Assembly (NCBI GenBank): GCA_022432975.1
Contig: CM039514.1
Coordinates: 11,842,668-11,906,667 of the forward strand
From: Begonia masoniana
Taxonomy: Eukaryota; Streptophyta; Magnoliopsida; Cucurbitales; Begoniaceae
Direction of reading: 5' to 3'
Length of the DNA: 64,000 nt
In this document: positions 44,403 through 58,000 of the stretch, piece by piece
How the letters are laid out: the number at the start of each line of letters is the position of its first letter
How positions within the stretch are numbered: the first letter of the stretch is position 1
Translations under genes and position numbers: made by a program
The notes under the pieces: generated by a model
What the model was told of the DNA's origin: nothing
Database searches by the model: none
What the model saw: the letters and a program-made list of their open reading frames with translations, nothing else

Positions 44403-46497
44403 TGTAACGCCCCGAATTATATAAACCTAGTTCGCTACACATAATACTGAATCACACTATGACATTCTGAGAAAAATCTTAAAATTTCACTCAAAATCAA
44501 AATTTGATTCTTAAACGTAAAAACTTGCAGTGGAAAATATTTGTATAAAACGACATTCATTAAATAATAAAATATTAAAGACTGTTGGTTGAAAGAAGAC
44601 AAAAGAAAAACAGAACACCTCTACCGCTGAATAGTTCTAGCGGTATTATTAGAGACAGAATAGTCTCGGCGGTAGAAACATGAATAGAAGACATCCACCG
44701 CTAAACAGTATCGGCGGTAGAAGCAGAAACAAAATGCTCCTTCTGCTACCAACGTCCACCGCTCACGTCATCCGAACGACACGTCGACTTCACACACGTC
44801 CACCAGTCACGTCAGTCGAACGACGCGTCGACTACACATGTCCACCAGTCACAAAACGACAAACTCTATTACTCGCATCTACGCTCACATCCACCGATTA
44901 CAAAGCGACAAAATTTCTATTACTCACGTCCACCGATCACAAAAGACAAACCTATTACTCACATCCACCGATCACAAAACGACAAAAACCTATTACTCAC
45001 GTCTACCGTTCGACAACATCCACTGATAGACTACATCCACCAATAGATTACATCCACCGATAGACTACATCCACCGATAGACTACATCCACCGATAGATT
45101 ACATCCACCGATAGACTACATCCACCAGTGTACAGAAACACTCTAGACAAACAGATGGCTCTGCTTACTAAAAGAACTTGTAAATTTCAACAGCAGTTAT
45201 TCAAAACCACATAAATCCACAATAACAATTTACAACTAAAACCAAACCGTGTTTTTTGTAATCAGAAAATCTCCAAAATTAACAAAAACATTAAACTCCT
45301 GCTATCATTAACATTCTTAGCATACCAAAAACTGAACCATTGTTAACTAGACTTTCGTACCTACTGACATTAGTTAAACCGCCTCATCAGATTGTCAAGT
45401 CGATGCGTGAATGTACTCCTCCAACCTGCCTAGTCCTCAACATACTCGGAGAACCCACCTGCTGAAACTTCTTCACCTACATCACAAAACTCATCTATTA
45501 GCCTAATGCTAAGTAAGTAAAGCAACAATGAAATGATATGCTGAAACATAAATCTTAGATATGCAGTTTCTACTTTCACATCTCTGTTGCATTCACGTTC
45601 TTTCTCTGATTTGATCCCTCGATTCCATTGGGAGTTGGATCATTTTCCCAAAGTCATACATCCTCTTCATAAATTAAGGGGCGGATTAGTTCCCTTAACA
45701 GCTGATCTGATCCTAAATTCCATTGGGAAGCGGATCAATTTTTTCAAAGTCATACATCATCTTCATAAATTAAGGGGCGGATTAGTTCCCTTAACAGCTG
45801 ATCTATTACATTCAGTTCATACCTTGTCATGCCATTACATGTAAATTCATTTTCGTGTTCTTTCCAAAACATGATTCATGACATACAGAAAACATTCAAA
45901 CAAGCATAAACCTACTATTTTTATGATGTAGACCTGAAGGCACATACATACTCTACTTACCTGGTTTCCTGAAAAAGTTTGGTTGCAAACTACTTCGGTT
46001 TTCGCTTAAACCTATAGCCGTAGACAGAGTATTAGTTAAACTTCATTCTAAACTATCTTCAAATCTACCAGAACTCATAAGGAAACTAGTTTGGGAACTC
46101 AGATCATCAAGCATTCTTGATATTCCCCGAACCTGAAATAACTCTCACTTACAGCATTCTCAAAACTCGCATTTAAAATCTCCTCTAACATTGATAGCTA
46201 CAATATAACAAGAAATCGAAGTAGAACTCACCTAGCTTGGAGAAAATGGGAGGGAAAATCGCCGAGAGAAACTCTGCCTAGCTGAACTGAATGCCGAGAA
46301 AGGAAAACGAGAAAACAGTGGCGGCTAAACCTTATTAAACCCTCCCTTAAATACATTATCCACTAAAGATCTCCATTTACCATTATGTCCTTACTTAGTC
46401 ACTCATTAATCTAATCAATATTTTTCTCAATTTCATCCATAAAGTGTACACTATTAGATGACAAGGTAAAATCGGTTCGATGGAACCGGGTGTTACA
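44403..46497 (-). mobile_element. Solo LTR, family A, nested in the D solo LTR, 2095 bp
   Basis: It runs from TGTAACGCCCCGAATTATAT to CCGGGTGTTACA. A perfect TSD GTACA is present (44398-44402, 46498-46502). It is closely similar to the LTRs of element A and contains the catccaccgata minisatellite with a higher copy number of the short unit (44990-45130) and the micro-exon at 45961-46011. Confidence 0.95.
45961..46011 (-). other. Putative LTR leader micro-exon (family A, 51 nt)
   Basis: Minus-strand acceptor ggctatAG and donor GTAAGTAG; 51 nt as in both LTRs of element A. Confidence 0.45.
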
Positions 46498-46852
46498 GTA
46501 CATTCGTTCTTTCCTGTTTTATTCTGCTCATTCACTCCAGTCATCCATTTCTGTTTTATGATTTTCTGTCTTCACGTCTTCAAGGTTTAAGAGTTTTAAA
46601 AAGGGTAGAAGTTCTTACATCCAAAGTTTATTTTGCTTTCTGTTTCTGTTGGTTATTCTGTTGACTATTTCAATTGACCACTCCAGTTTTGAGTCTTCAG
46701 AATTTTATGTCTTCTGATTGTCCACAGTTTCTGAATGTCCACAGTTTCTAAGTTTTAAAGGTAGTAAAAGTTTAAAAAAAAAATAGTCCACGTTTTAAAA
46801 TGTCCCGAGTGAGGCTCTTCGACCCCGATCGGGTCGGGGCCGTCACACATGT

Positions 46853-48114
46853 ATTGGTCTATCGTGTTTGACTCATATTATCATATATATTTTAAAGTCT
46901 AAATATAAAATCATATTAAACCACTTTTAATGAATTTTACGTTAAATGATAACTATAATGTATAATCTAATAGTTATATAAATGTAGATCCATCATGCGA
47001 TGTTGAATAAATCTTAGAGTCTGCTCCAGAAATTTATTTCTACTAAACGATAAAAAAGAAATTCTTGATAACAAAAAATCTAGGAGTTGTCACGATTATA
47101 TTAATATAAGGTGAAGCATAATACGTAGGGTGCATTTTGTAAAAACAAACAATTATCCCTCGTGCTACCTTCTTATGAGCTCTCGGGCGTCTATGACGAT
47201 AGTAGGTAACGTTTTGGTTATACAAAACAAGTCATTAAGAATTGAATTCCATCCAAATGACATGCCAAGAAGCCAAAACCTTTTTTTAGTCTGAATTCGG
47301 TTTTATGTGATATTCACCTATACACTAAGGAGAAAATAGGAATATATATTAGATGGAAGAATTATTATTGATTACTATCAATTTATTTATGGTGTACAAG
47401 TTTTCATACTATTTGATAATTTTTTTTAAAAATGCAGTACTTTTGATCGATTTGTGGATCAATTTGTGCGGGTTTTTGTTTATATTTTTTTTTTCACATT
47501 TTGCCTTGAATTTTGGAGGTTTTGCTCAATTTTGGACTTGTTATAACTCGATTTGGATTGCTGAAAGATTAAAAACTTAAAAATTACAAAAATCTTAGTA
47601 ACTTCCATAGTCTTAATTGATGAAGTGGCAGATGTGTTGCAGGAGTTTGGTGACATGATGCCTGTCGAGCTACCTCAGCATCTCCCACCTAGACATGATG
47701 TTGATCATAGGATATGACACAAATTTGGGAGGCAGAATTAGGTGGCCGACTCAGTTCTAAGAATTAGAACTAAAAATCTAAATGAGAATTAGCTGAATTC
47801 GTTTATTTATTAGTAAAATAATTATACTAAATTAGAAATAATTAAAATAATAAAGTACTTAAGGTACAATTAGAGTACAAATGTTATGACATTACCTATG
47901 AATGAGATGGATATAGAAAGAATAAGGGAGAAAATAGAACTTTCCGTCCATCAATGGTATTAGATTTCTTTAATAATGACTAAATGTCATTTGTCCAAAA
48001 ACCTCCACTGGCTTTTATGCATTCCCTCACCTTGCAGAGAAATGGATGGAAACCTCTACCAAAACCCAGAAACCAAGCCATCATGTACGAGTATTTTGAT
48101 CATTGCCACCTTCA
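46853..48114. other. Intergenic DNA upstream of the TruB-family gene
   Basis: AT-rich DNA containing one gypsy relic (47611-47717). The TruB-family promoter and 5' UTR must lie at its right edge, but no clear TATA box could be chosen. Confidence 0.45.
47611..47717 (+). pseudogene. Gypsy pol relic (protease-RT linker)
   Basis: A short frame reads EVADVLQEFGDMMPVELPQH followed by LPPRHDVDHRI and a stop. This is the conserved linker between protease and reverse transcriptase of Galadriel/CRM-like and related gypsy elements (compare element C near 18630). No LTR or other domain is visible around it, so it is an isolated decayed fragment about 400 bp upstream of the TruB-family gene. Confidence 0.8.
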
Positions 48115-51100
48115 ATGGCGAAGTCCCTCTCTGTAATTCACGCCTCTCTCTTCTTCGTTTGCTCGATACCAATGGCAACCTCAAAAGCACTCTCTTTTCT
48201 TCAACCATTTTTTCCCCTCAAATATCTCCACAAGAACAAATTCTCTGTAACGCGTTGTTTCTATCGATTTTCCACCACCTCCACTCCATATCCACTTCAG
48301 TACGAGATGATTATCAACCGACCAGTACAGTCCTCGCCAATCCATTCTCCCCGAAGACCAACGCGTATTAGCCAACCCAACTCTGAAAACTCGCCCGAAT
48401 CGGAGTCCGCTGATAAAACCTTATCGGAAAGTGGATTTGAGAACTGGGTGGATGAGAAATTGACATCAGAGAGTGGAACCGACCGAACTGGTTTACAGAA
48501 TATGGGAATGGACAAGGCGAAGAGGAAGTACTACAATAAAAGGAGGAAGAGGATGTACGGGTCGGATTCGGACGAGGAGAATAGATCACAGGAGGAGGCA
48601 TTTGTCGAATTGAAGCCGGAAGTAGTGGAGTTTAAAACTCTGCATCAGAGAGAGGAGGAGCTGTATTTCTACGACACTTTTGCATATCCATGGGAGAAGG
48701 AGAAGCATTACAAAATGGTTTATCAGTTGGAAAAGAAGTATTTTCCAGATCATTGCCTAGATAAAGCGTTTCTGGAACCCGGGGAATCCAATTCGGAGCA
48801 GAATGCAAATCTGAATTTAGGCGGGAAGGCCAAGGCCAGGGTGAAGAAAAAACTGGGAATTAACAGTGGGGAGAAAAATGAGGTAGGAAGTGAAGTAAGA
48901 GATAAAAGATTGGTTTTCTTTGAGGAGAGAGAGGAAAAGAATAAGAGAGAAGCTGAGAAAAATGAGAGTGTTACAGAGAAGAAGGTGGAGGAGTTCTTCA
49001 AGAGCTTGAAAAAAGTTCCAAGTAAGGATACTGAAGTTGCCAGTGGGGAGCCATACCTTGTGACAAGGCATTGCCAGCTTCCTCCGACATGGGACGGTCC
49101 TTGTGGGACGGTGGTTTTGGTGAACAAACCAAAAGGTTAGTCGATAGCTTTTGCAATGTCGATCAGCATAGTTGGAATCTTTGTTGTGAGGGTGTAAAAT
49201 TTTCAAATATGAAGAGAGGTGGCAAAGATAAACATTGTAGTGATGTTAAATAGACAAATTTCATCACTAGGAAATTTTCCATACGCTAGTTTAGTTGTTT
49301 TTCTTTTTTGTCTTAAGATTATCATCATACTGAGCAAGTTAAGAAATTTATAAGTTCATCTACAACCTCTGAGCACATCCCTTTTTGGGTCTGTCTGGTC
49401 AAATCAAAGCCAAGTGACTAACATGGAATATTGGGGGGTTTTGCTGCTGATTGCTTTAAGCCAATAGTTACTCTTTTAGCACCTTTTCTGTGAAGTCTAC
49501 TTTCTTATTCCTCCAGAGAGAGCCATGGTTAAATAGGTTGAGCTAGGTTTGTTATTTGGATTTATATGAAATGGAAATTATTGATCTGTAAACTGTGATG
49601 TATTTTCACGTCCATGGCAACGCAGAATTAACTACACAAATTTGTTCTTCTTTGCATTTATTTTAAGCATTCAAATCTTTTTATGTAATCAACTTAGTTA
49701 GCTTCATCATTTTACTTCATTGAGCCTTCTTTAACAGGAGAAAAGCTTCCATTTCAATCACATGCCCCGACCTACTCTTGCTTTTTATGGCTTCTAAGTT
49801 CACTTTCCCTCCTGTGCTATGTTCCTCCATCTGTGTGGGCTTCATTTCTTCTATGTTTGTCTCTAGGTCTTTGCTAGCATCTGTTTATTGATGTTATTGT
49901 TGAATAATTTGGTTCCTGAAAACTTCAACTTAATTGTCAATCTATCATTTAAGTATTGAAAATTTATTCAATAGTTTTATATAACTTTCACGTATGAAGG
50001 CAGGATGGACATCATTCACCGTATGTGGAAAGCTACGGCGCCTAGTTAAAGTAAAAAAGGTGTGATTGTGCTTCGGTTGAATTCTTTACATGCGTCGAAT
50101 CCTTTTATTTTTTATCGTCCTTGAGAATTGATCTCTTTCTCTCAATTGGGTTAACAGGTTGGACATGCTGGAACACTTGATCCCATGGCTACCGGTTTGT
50201 TGATTGTTTGTGTTGGCAAAGCCACAAAATCGGTAGACAGGTGAACTCTTTATTTTTCCAACTTGAAAGTATGTAATTCTTGGAAGTTTGAGCACTAAAT
50301 ACTAAGAAAATATTTCTGTTCATATTTTATCTAAAAGAAAGTTTTATTTAAGAATTTTACAATTTTGTATTTTAGATACCAAGGTATGATTAAGAGTTAC
50401 AGCGGGATTTTCCGTTTAGGCGAGGCTACCTCAACATGGGATGCTGACTCTCCGGTGTGTTCTTCTAAACTTTGGACACAATCATATTTGCACCAAATTA
50501 TCTGCTTTTACTTAATTTTTAGTATTTATTTTTTCTAATCTTAATGCGTATGCAATTACATAATGTACAAAAATGCATATCTAATTAATTCTTCTTATTT
50601 AACTCAATTGTCGTTGAAATTCTCATTCCCTCGTAGTATAGTTTCATCTCGGATTGAAACTAAGATGCTATTCGATAACAAATGGTTGCGTGTACAAGAT
50701 TTGAGATATTGGTGATTGAAGAATTACAAAGGGAATTTTGCAATCTGTGTGGTTTAACTCAAAGACTAAACAAATTAAACGAATTTATTGCAACTCCTTG
50801 CGTCTGTGAGTTTGTAGGAGTGGCATCTTAGTGACTTGCAAGAAGGGAAGAACAAGCTTTCCATCAAGCCCCTTGAGCTGTAAATGTCATTTTTGGGTTG
50901 TTCTTTGGTGTATTGAATCTGAAAACTGATTTTTTTATTTCAATAGAACAAATGCTGTCGATTCCTGTAGTATTTTATATTAGTGCCCATTCATCATAAT
51001 CGTCATCATCATCTTATGCAGGTGATTCAGCGAGAGCCTTGGGAGCACATCAAAGACGAGAACATAAGAAAAGCCGCTGCTTCTTTTTGTGGTGAGATTT

Positions 51101-52076
51101 GGCAAGTTCCTCCGATGTTCTCGGCGATCAAAGTAATATTTCTATTCTGCTTCTGTAATGTTGAAGTATTTAGACTGTTGGTTATTCGATGCAATGTGAT
51201 TATGCTGTATTAAGAAATCTGATTTTTAAAGACAATGATGGTGTTTTGTTCTCTTTCAGTATTCATGGTATAGAATTTCGTATGATGATTGCTTCGGTTT
51301 TTAATTTACGTCCAAGGTTTTAATGCCTTGTTATGTCTGATCCAAATTTTCGGTTTTGTTTTCGGCAAATTAGTAGAATGTTGTATAATTCTAGTGTATG
51401 AGAACATAGATTGTACATTATGAACTGTGTTGAAGCTTCATTAACTTGTTGAATATCCGGCTGCCTTCTTGAAGGTTGGAGGAGAGAAAATGTATGACAG
51501 AGCAAGAAGGGGAGAAAGCATCGAGCTCGCAGCTAGACGAATATCAATTTTCGAATTTGACATTGAACGTAGTTTGGATGACAGGTAATGAATGTGATCT
51601 GTTGCTGAACGCAATGTACTTTATTTTTCTGCCTGTGTCACGCTTAATTGGAATTGCTTATCAGGCAAAATTTGGTTTTCCGAGTAACGTGCTCGAAAGG
51701 TACGTATATACGATCGCTCTGCGCAGATTTAGGGAAGGCTCTGGGCAGGTATTAGCTTCATCACTTTGGTGTAGAAAAATCTTGCATTGTGAAAATTAAG
51801 ATGTATGAACACCTTCCTTGTTCATTTTGCAGTTGTGCTCATTTAACTGCCCTCAAAAGGGATGCTATTGGTAAGTCTCTTATTTGTTTTGCGTTGTCTG
51901 AAAAGAGCAAAGGAGAAGAGAGAGAGAGAGAGAGAGGATAATCAAATGGATTCTCTCTCTTAAAAATACCAATTTGTGCTAAGTTCCTTTTCTGGAATAA
52001 TGCAGGCCAGTATTGTGCAGATGAGGCATGGGATTTCAAAGAGCTTGAAGAGGCTATTACTAAATCATACTTCTAA
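48115..52076 (+). CDS. TruB-family tRNA pseudouridine synthase, 9 exons
   Basis: Converts a uridine, typically U55 in the T-loop of tRNA, to pseudouridine. Exons: 48115-49135, 50004-50059, 50158-50240, 50376-50454, 51022-51132, 51475-51584, 51665-51748, 51833-51870, 52006-52076. All introns are GT-AG with consistent phases, giving 550 aa. The TruB domain starts near residue 333 ([19 protein letters not shown]). The catalytic motif [12 protein letters not shown] spans 361-372, with Asp367 as nucleophile; [18 protein letters not shown] and [18 protein letters not shown] follow. The first ~70 residues are Ser/Thr/Arg-rich with few acidic residues, like an organellar transit peptide. Residues 100-330 are a highly charged plant-specific extension ([20 protein letters not shown], Glu/Lys-rich helices). 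ATG at 48115 is the first Met in frame; a second at 48184 would shorten the transit peptide. Plant homologues of about this length exist; exact target compartment unknown. Confidence 0.94.
51915..51936 (+). repeat. Short (GA)n microsatellite in the last intron
   Basis: About 10 GA units within the 135-bp last intron of the TruB-family gene; no effect on splice sites. Confidence 0.9.
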
Positions 52077-52833
52077 GTTGTTACCATTTTAACATCTCAA
52101 CTGCAGGCAGAGTTATGCTTAATTTGCAATTCTTGAAGGACAACAATCATCTTCTTTGATCTATTCAAAGCATTTGTTGTAAACACTAAGCTATGAGTAC
52201 TCAAAAATTTAATTGTATTGACCAAAAGGGTAGCATTTGACATGATTGAAAAAGTGGCCAAGGCCAGGGATTCACTTTGATCAGTAAATTTGGTATTTAC
52301 AGAGTGGAAAGAAGGCAATAAAGTAAGGATACAGTCTCTGCCATGAACATGAACTCACCCAAGTGTTTTGAATTAGGGAAATCAAGTCCCATTGAATCAT
52401 GATATGTCCTCTCTGCATTTGCCAATCTATCTTGAAACAATGCCCATTCTTTTCTACACCTCTCTCTTACCTACATCAAAGTTCCAACCTCATCATCCAT
52501 TCTTCACTGAGAGAGAGAGAGAGTGGAACTCATACCCCTTCCCAGGGTGCCTTCCCATTCTCTTCTTGCCCCTGTTAGAAGAAAGCAGAGAGAAATTTCA
52601 AAGATGAACAAATGGTCGTTTAGCCATTGGATTTGTTACTGGATAAATTTGAAGGTACCAGTCCACTCATGGCCACATTTTTACTTGGTACTTGAAGTGC
52701 GAGAAAGTTGGCCTGACACATACCATTACAATAGGAAAAAAAGGGAGGGAGAGAGAGAAGGTTTACCTGGTTTCCAAGTGAAGGAACGCTTTGATGAACA
52801 ATCCACTGAGCATCTACAACTCCTGATCCCATC
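52077..52833. other. 3' flank of the TruB-family gene
   Basis: Contains the gene's 3' UTR and non-coding DNA with small (GA)n tracts (52509-52524, 52748-52758). No second gene could be supported. Confidence 0.45.
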
Positions 52834-54761
52834 TGTCACAACCCGAGAGGGGGCCTAACAGAAACGCCAGGTTAAACGGTCAACCTTGGAGAGGTCCACC
52901 GTCTAACCTAAGGCTAAATGCGGAAGATTAGCACTGATCCAGGACCTACTCGAAGCAACAAATAAAAAAGAGTACAAACAATCGTAGAAATACAAGATAA
53001 ATGAGAATAAGTACATGCCAAAATAAAGTACAATCTCGAATGTCTTATATACACAAATCTGTAGAAAATAAAAAGTGTGACCCTAGGGAAAATCCACACG
53101 ACAGAGCTCACTTCTTAGCCTTCCTTCCTTTACCTGTAGAGGGGGAGTCGATGGGGTGAGTGACAAACTCAGTATGGGATGTTATACCTACCACTCAAGG
53201 ATACATGCCTTATTAAATCAATGCACGTTTTAAAAATCAAAACCAATTTCAATGTTATTCATTTCTCTTCTTATTATCCATTTAAAACGGTTAATGGGGC
53301 TAACGATAAAATAAATATATATAGTGAAAATAGGCCCACATCAACAATGCTATCATAAAAATAGATATCCAGGTGTACAGTGAAAAGAGAGGTCACTCAC
53401 GGATCCTCCGAACCACACCAACACAGAAAGGCCGCGATAACACCAGACAGGGCCTCATAGGGAGAAGAGAAAAGGTAAACTACCAGGAGGGACGAACCAC
53501 TCAGCCTTGGGCCACCGGAACACGCGCTAGGGCACACCAGGAGGGACGAACCACTCAACCCTGGGCCCAAGGGGTCCACAAGGTGGACTTAACATACCGG
53601 GGTAGCAACGAACAGACACTGGCCAGGTCGGGTAACTGGGCGAGCATACCTCCGAGCCCATTCCGCCTATTCTCAAGGGGCGTACCCTACATTCCGCCTA
53701 TTCTAAGGGGCGTACCCTACATTCCACCTATTCTCAGGGGGCGTACCCTATCCAAACAAGTGTGGGGAGTACCACAACAACTGGGCAAAACCCCCTGATA
53801 CTCCTAGCATAAGGGCCCAGCTAAGAGTGCCAGACGGTTATCTCCAGTATCAACTCCAATTGGCACAGCAGAAAACTAATGCATGAACAATACCAAAATG
53901 CACGTATAAAACCAATTACATGCCAAATATGATAAATCTCAGGACAATTCTCAAATACACTACGTCGGCAAAGGCAAGTAAAACATGGCATCGAAATCTA
54001 ATCGGCAGTGTAAATCAATGATAAAGTATACGTGCCACCATATGTAAAATAATTATGTCAGTAAAATGCCGACCTCAATACTAGAGGTATCCCACCAAAA
54101 TAATATACGTGCATGTGCATATAAGTATAACGTAGTAAGTATAATAACTCATACCCCTGCGGCGAGTCCTCCTATCTTCGGTAAACCATGGCTCCTCAGG
54201 AATTGCTTCCAAATCAGCAAAATCCTCTGAATCTGTTTTTCGCCGAAAATCGCTTCCCACACGTTTCTAACTGCTTTTCGAGTCGATCCCTTCGAAAACG
54301 CCCTTCACAAACGTTGATCTACTCCTCGAGACGAACGTTTTGACACCAAAATTGCAATGAACGGAGATCGTTCCGGCGTCGGCGATTCTCTCCTCGCGCG
54401 GCTCTCTCTCTCCCCTTTCTCTCTCTCTCCTCTGGTTGATTTCTGAAAACCATCGACAGATAAGGTTTCTTTTTGAAACCTTATCTTTTAATTTTTATTT
54501 TATTTATTTTATTTTATATTAAATCCATTTCATTTATTAATTTACCTACCTCATTATTATTTTACCTACTTCTTTTTATTTTGATTTTAATTAATTCTTT
54601 TATTAATTTTTTTTTTTACAATTAATTACCTTTAATTGAACGTTCGGTTTCACGATCTAAATTCCTATCGTAAATTAACGAAATTGATCCCAATTATTTA
54701 CACTTAAAATTCGCGAAAAATTTATTCAAATTTTTACTACTAAAATTTGACGGGTTTTACA
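52834..54761 (-). repeat. 3' LTR of element F (1928 bp)
   Basis: On the plus strand it runs from TGTCACAACCCGAGAGGGG to GACGGGTTTTACA, so it reads TGTAAAACCCGTC...GTTGTGACA on the element strand. Possible TSD copy CCATC at 52829-52833 cannot be tested because the other end is outside the window. It contains three near-identical tandem units of about 27-30 bp (cattccgcctattctcaagg, 53658-53745), and a (CT)n patch at 54395-54430. The 53373-53798 frame is in this LTR and is not a gene. Confidence 0.85.
53650..53750 (+). repeat. Short tandem repeat in the F LTR
   Basis: Three units of cattccgcctattct + aaggggcgtaccctac occur in direct repetition within the LTR. Confidence 0.85.
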
Positions 54762-54762
54762 T

Positions 54763-54778
54763 CTTTTCCCCCTTTTTA
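54763..54778 (-). promoter_or_regulatory. Polypurine tract of element F
   Basis: The minus strand reads aaaaagggggaaaaga directly before the 3' LTR, which fixes the LTR boundary and the element orientation. Confidence 0.88.
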
Positions 54779-54813
54779 TGAATTTCGTCCTCGAAATTCG
54801 CCTCAACTACACA

Positions 54814-55005
54814 TCATAGAAAAAATTTAGGGTACCTATTCGCCATATCGGACTCTAGCTCCCATGTAGCTTCTTTGTCTGTGTGGTTCCTCCATTGCAC
54901 CAGAACATACAGAGCCTCCCGATGACAAAAACGCCGAAGCTCGCGTCCCAAAATCTTTTCTGGCACCTCGTCGTACGTCGCGTCAGCCTGGACCGTTACC
55001 TCATC
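54814..55005 (-). pseudogene. Element F chromodomain, cut off by one stop
   Basis: The frame of the large pol continues past the TGA at 55006-55008 for 63 codons to a TGA at 54814. It contains EKILGRELRRFCHREALYVL and VQWRNHTDKEATWE, a Tekay-type chromodomain tail. A single nonsense codon therefore separates integrase and chromodomain. Confidence 0.88.
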
Positions 55006-58000
55006 TCACGAAACATTATGAGACGGATCAGGAATGTACTTCCTCAGTTGGGATATATGGAAAACATTGTGCACATGCCTCAACTGAGGAGGTAACTCCA
55101 GCCGGTAAGCCACCACTCCAATCCTCTCAACAATCTGGAACGGCCCAATGTACCGCGGGGCTAACTTTCTCTTCACCCCAAACCTGCTGACACCACGGGT
55201 AGGATGAACCTTCACAAAGACAAAGTCCCCAGCATCAAACTCCACCTCACGTCTCTTCAGGTCTGCATAACTCTTTTGACAACTCTGCACGACCTTCAGC
55301 CTCTCACGAATCTGGTGGATCTTCTCTGTGGTCTCTCGAATGATATTTGGCCTAAGCGCAAGTCGTTCCTCTTTTTCGGCCCAACACAAAGGAGAACGAC
55401 ATGGCCGACCATACAAAGCCTCAAACGGAGAAACCCCGATACTGGTTTGGAAGCTGTTGTTGTACACAAACTCAACCAGGGGCAAGTGGTCTATCCAACT
55501 GCTACCAAAATCCAGAATACAGGACCTCAACATATCCTCTAAGATCTGAATAGTCCTCTCGGACTGCCCATCTGTCTGGGGATGATGTGCAGTACTCATC
55601 TGGGTCTTTGTACCGAGCTCCTTCTGCAATCCTCTCCATAAATCCGAAGTGAAATGAGGATCACAGTCAGACACAATGCTCAAAGGTACCCCATGAAGAC
55701 GAACAATGTTCTGCACATATAACCGACTGAGCTTGGCAACAGAAAAAATCATCCGAATAGGAATGAAATGTGCCGACTTCGTCAATCGATCCACAATAAC
55801 CCAGATAGAATCAAATCTCTGAGGAGTCCTGGGAAGATGGGTAACGAAGTCCATGGTAACCTCCTCCCACTTCCATTCCGGAATCGGTAATGGCTGGAGC
55901 AAACCCGCTTGCCGCTGGTGCTCGGCTTTAACTCTCTGGCAGGTCATGCATCGGACAACAAATTCTGCTACCTCTCTCTTCATACCAACCCACCAGTACT
56001 GACGCTTCAGATCCTGATACATTTTGGTACTGCCGGGGTGGATGACAAAACTGGATCTGTGCGTCTCATCCAAAATAGCCTGCCTCAAGTTGGCAATGTT
56101 GGGAACCGCCACCTTACCACGATAGAATAGGTCCCCAACAGCATTCACCGACCCACCCTCAAGCTGTTCCCCATTCTGAAGTTGTCCCACCCTGAATACA
56201 AGCTCCTCATCTTGCCGCTGTAGCTGCTTCACCCTTGTGAGCATCGATGGTGTAGTCACTACATGGTAGATGTAAGCCTGGCTCCCAGTATCATGATACT
56301 GCAACTGAAAATCCCCAATCACCAAAGACTTCCTCCACTCATCCAGAATCATGCAGGAAATGGAAGCATGAGGATACCGGCTCAATGCATCAGCCACTGC
56401 ATTAGCCTTGATTGGGTGGTATTCCAGACTAAAATCATAATCCTCCAAATACTCCACCCATCTGCGCTGCCTCAAGTTGAGGTCCTTCTGAGTGAACAAG
56501 TACTTTAAACTCTTGTAATCGGAGAAAACCTGGAAGCTGACCCCATATAAATAACTCCGCCATATCTTCAAAGCAAAGACGATGGCAGCAAGCTCTAGGT
56601 CGTAGGTAGGATAATTCTGCTCATGGGGCTTCAACTGTCGAGAGGCATAAGCCACAACCTTACCCTGCTGCATCAATACACAACCCAAACCAACCCCGGA
56701 GGCGTCGGTATACACAGCATAAGGAAGGTTCCCATCCGGAACTGTCAGAATAGGAGCACTGGTCAACCTTCGCTTCAATTCTTCGAAGGCATTCTGACAG
56801 TCGACATCCCAAACAAACCGCACATCTTTGCGAGTAAGTTTGGTAAGCGGTGCGGAAATAGAAGAGAAGTTCTGCACAAAGCGCCGATAATATCCAGCTA
56901 ACCCGAGGAAGCTACGAATCTCCGAGACGTTCTTGGGTGGTGGCCAGCCCACTACCGCCTCAATCTTCGCAGGATCGACAGAAATACCATCCCGCGAAAC
57001 GATATGGCCCAAGAACTTCACCTCAGAAGCCCAGAAATCACATTTGTTGCGCTTCGCATATAACTGATGCTCCCTCAAGGTCTGTAGGACAATGCGGAGA
57101 TGCTCTCGATGTTCACGACGAGTCTTTGAATAAATCAGGACGTCATCAATGAAGACTACCACAAACCGATCCAGATAAGGCCGGAAGATCCTGTTCATAA
57201 GATCCATAAACACCGCTGGGGCATTTGTAAGCCCGAACGGTAAGACCAAGAACTCAAAATGTCCATATCTGGTCCGGAAAGCAGTCTTAGGTATATCCTC
57301 CTCCCGAATCTTCACCTGATGATACCCTGTCCTCAGATCAATCTTCGAAAAATATCGTGAACCACCGAGCTGATCAAAGAGGTCGTCAATACGTGGAAGC
57401 AAGTACTTGTTCTTAACAGTAACCCTGTTCAGCCTCCGATAATCAACACATAACCTCAACGACCCATCCGCCTTTTTAGCAAACAAAACGGGAGAGCCCC
57501 AGGGCGACCCACTCTCCCTGATAAATCCTTTGCTCTGCAGATCCTCTAATTGCTTACGCAGTTCCACTAACTCAGCGGGTGACATCCTGTAGGCAGGTAT
57601 AGAAACTGGAGTAGCCCCTGGAACGAGATCGATACAAAACTCAATCTCTCTGTCTGGAGGTAAACCCAGTAGCTCATCAGGAAAGACGTCATCATACTCC
57701 CTGACGACTGAGACATCAATCTCCTGCACCGCGGTCTCAAGGTCTAGGTCCATCGACCAAAGTCCCCCATACTGTTCCAATCCACTTCTGCCTCGTAAAC
57801 ATACCTGAAACATAGAGTTCACAATCCCCGTACAAGGACCTCGGTGGTAGGTAACAACCCTGCCGGACTTCGAGGTAACTGTAACCCGCCTCAAGTGGCA
57901 ATCAACTATCGCCTGATATTTCATCAGCCAATCACAACCCAGAATGACGTCAAACTGCCTCAAAGGCAGGACAATAAGATCGGCTGAAAACTTGCAATCG

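Larger units (their letters stand above)
42534..46847 (+). mobile_element. Solo LTR, family D, interrupted by an A solo LTR
   Basis: It starts TGTAACACCCGGTATTTTGG and ends gtcggggccgtcaca. A perfect TSD CATGT is present (42529-42533, 46848-46852). After removing the nested 2095-bp A LTR and its duplicated 5 bp, it is 2214 bp long. The last 20 bases contain a cgaccccgatcggggtcg-like palindrome. This copy defines the end points of the D LTR split across 6309-23042. Confidence 0.93.

Noticed and set aside
53373..53798. 141-aa plus-strand frame with PYIPPILRGV repeats
   Set aside because: It lies inside the F LTR and reflects three tandem repeats; no homology recognised.
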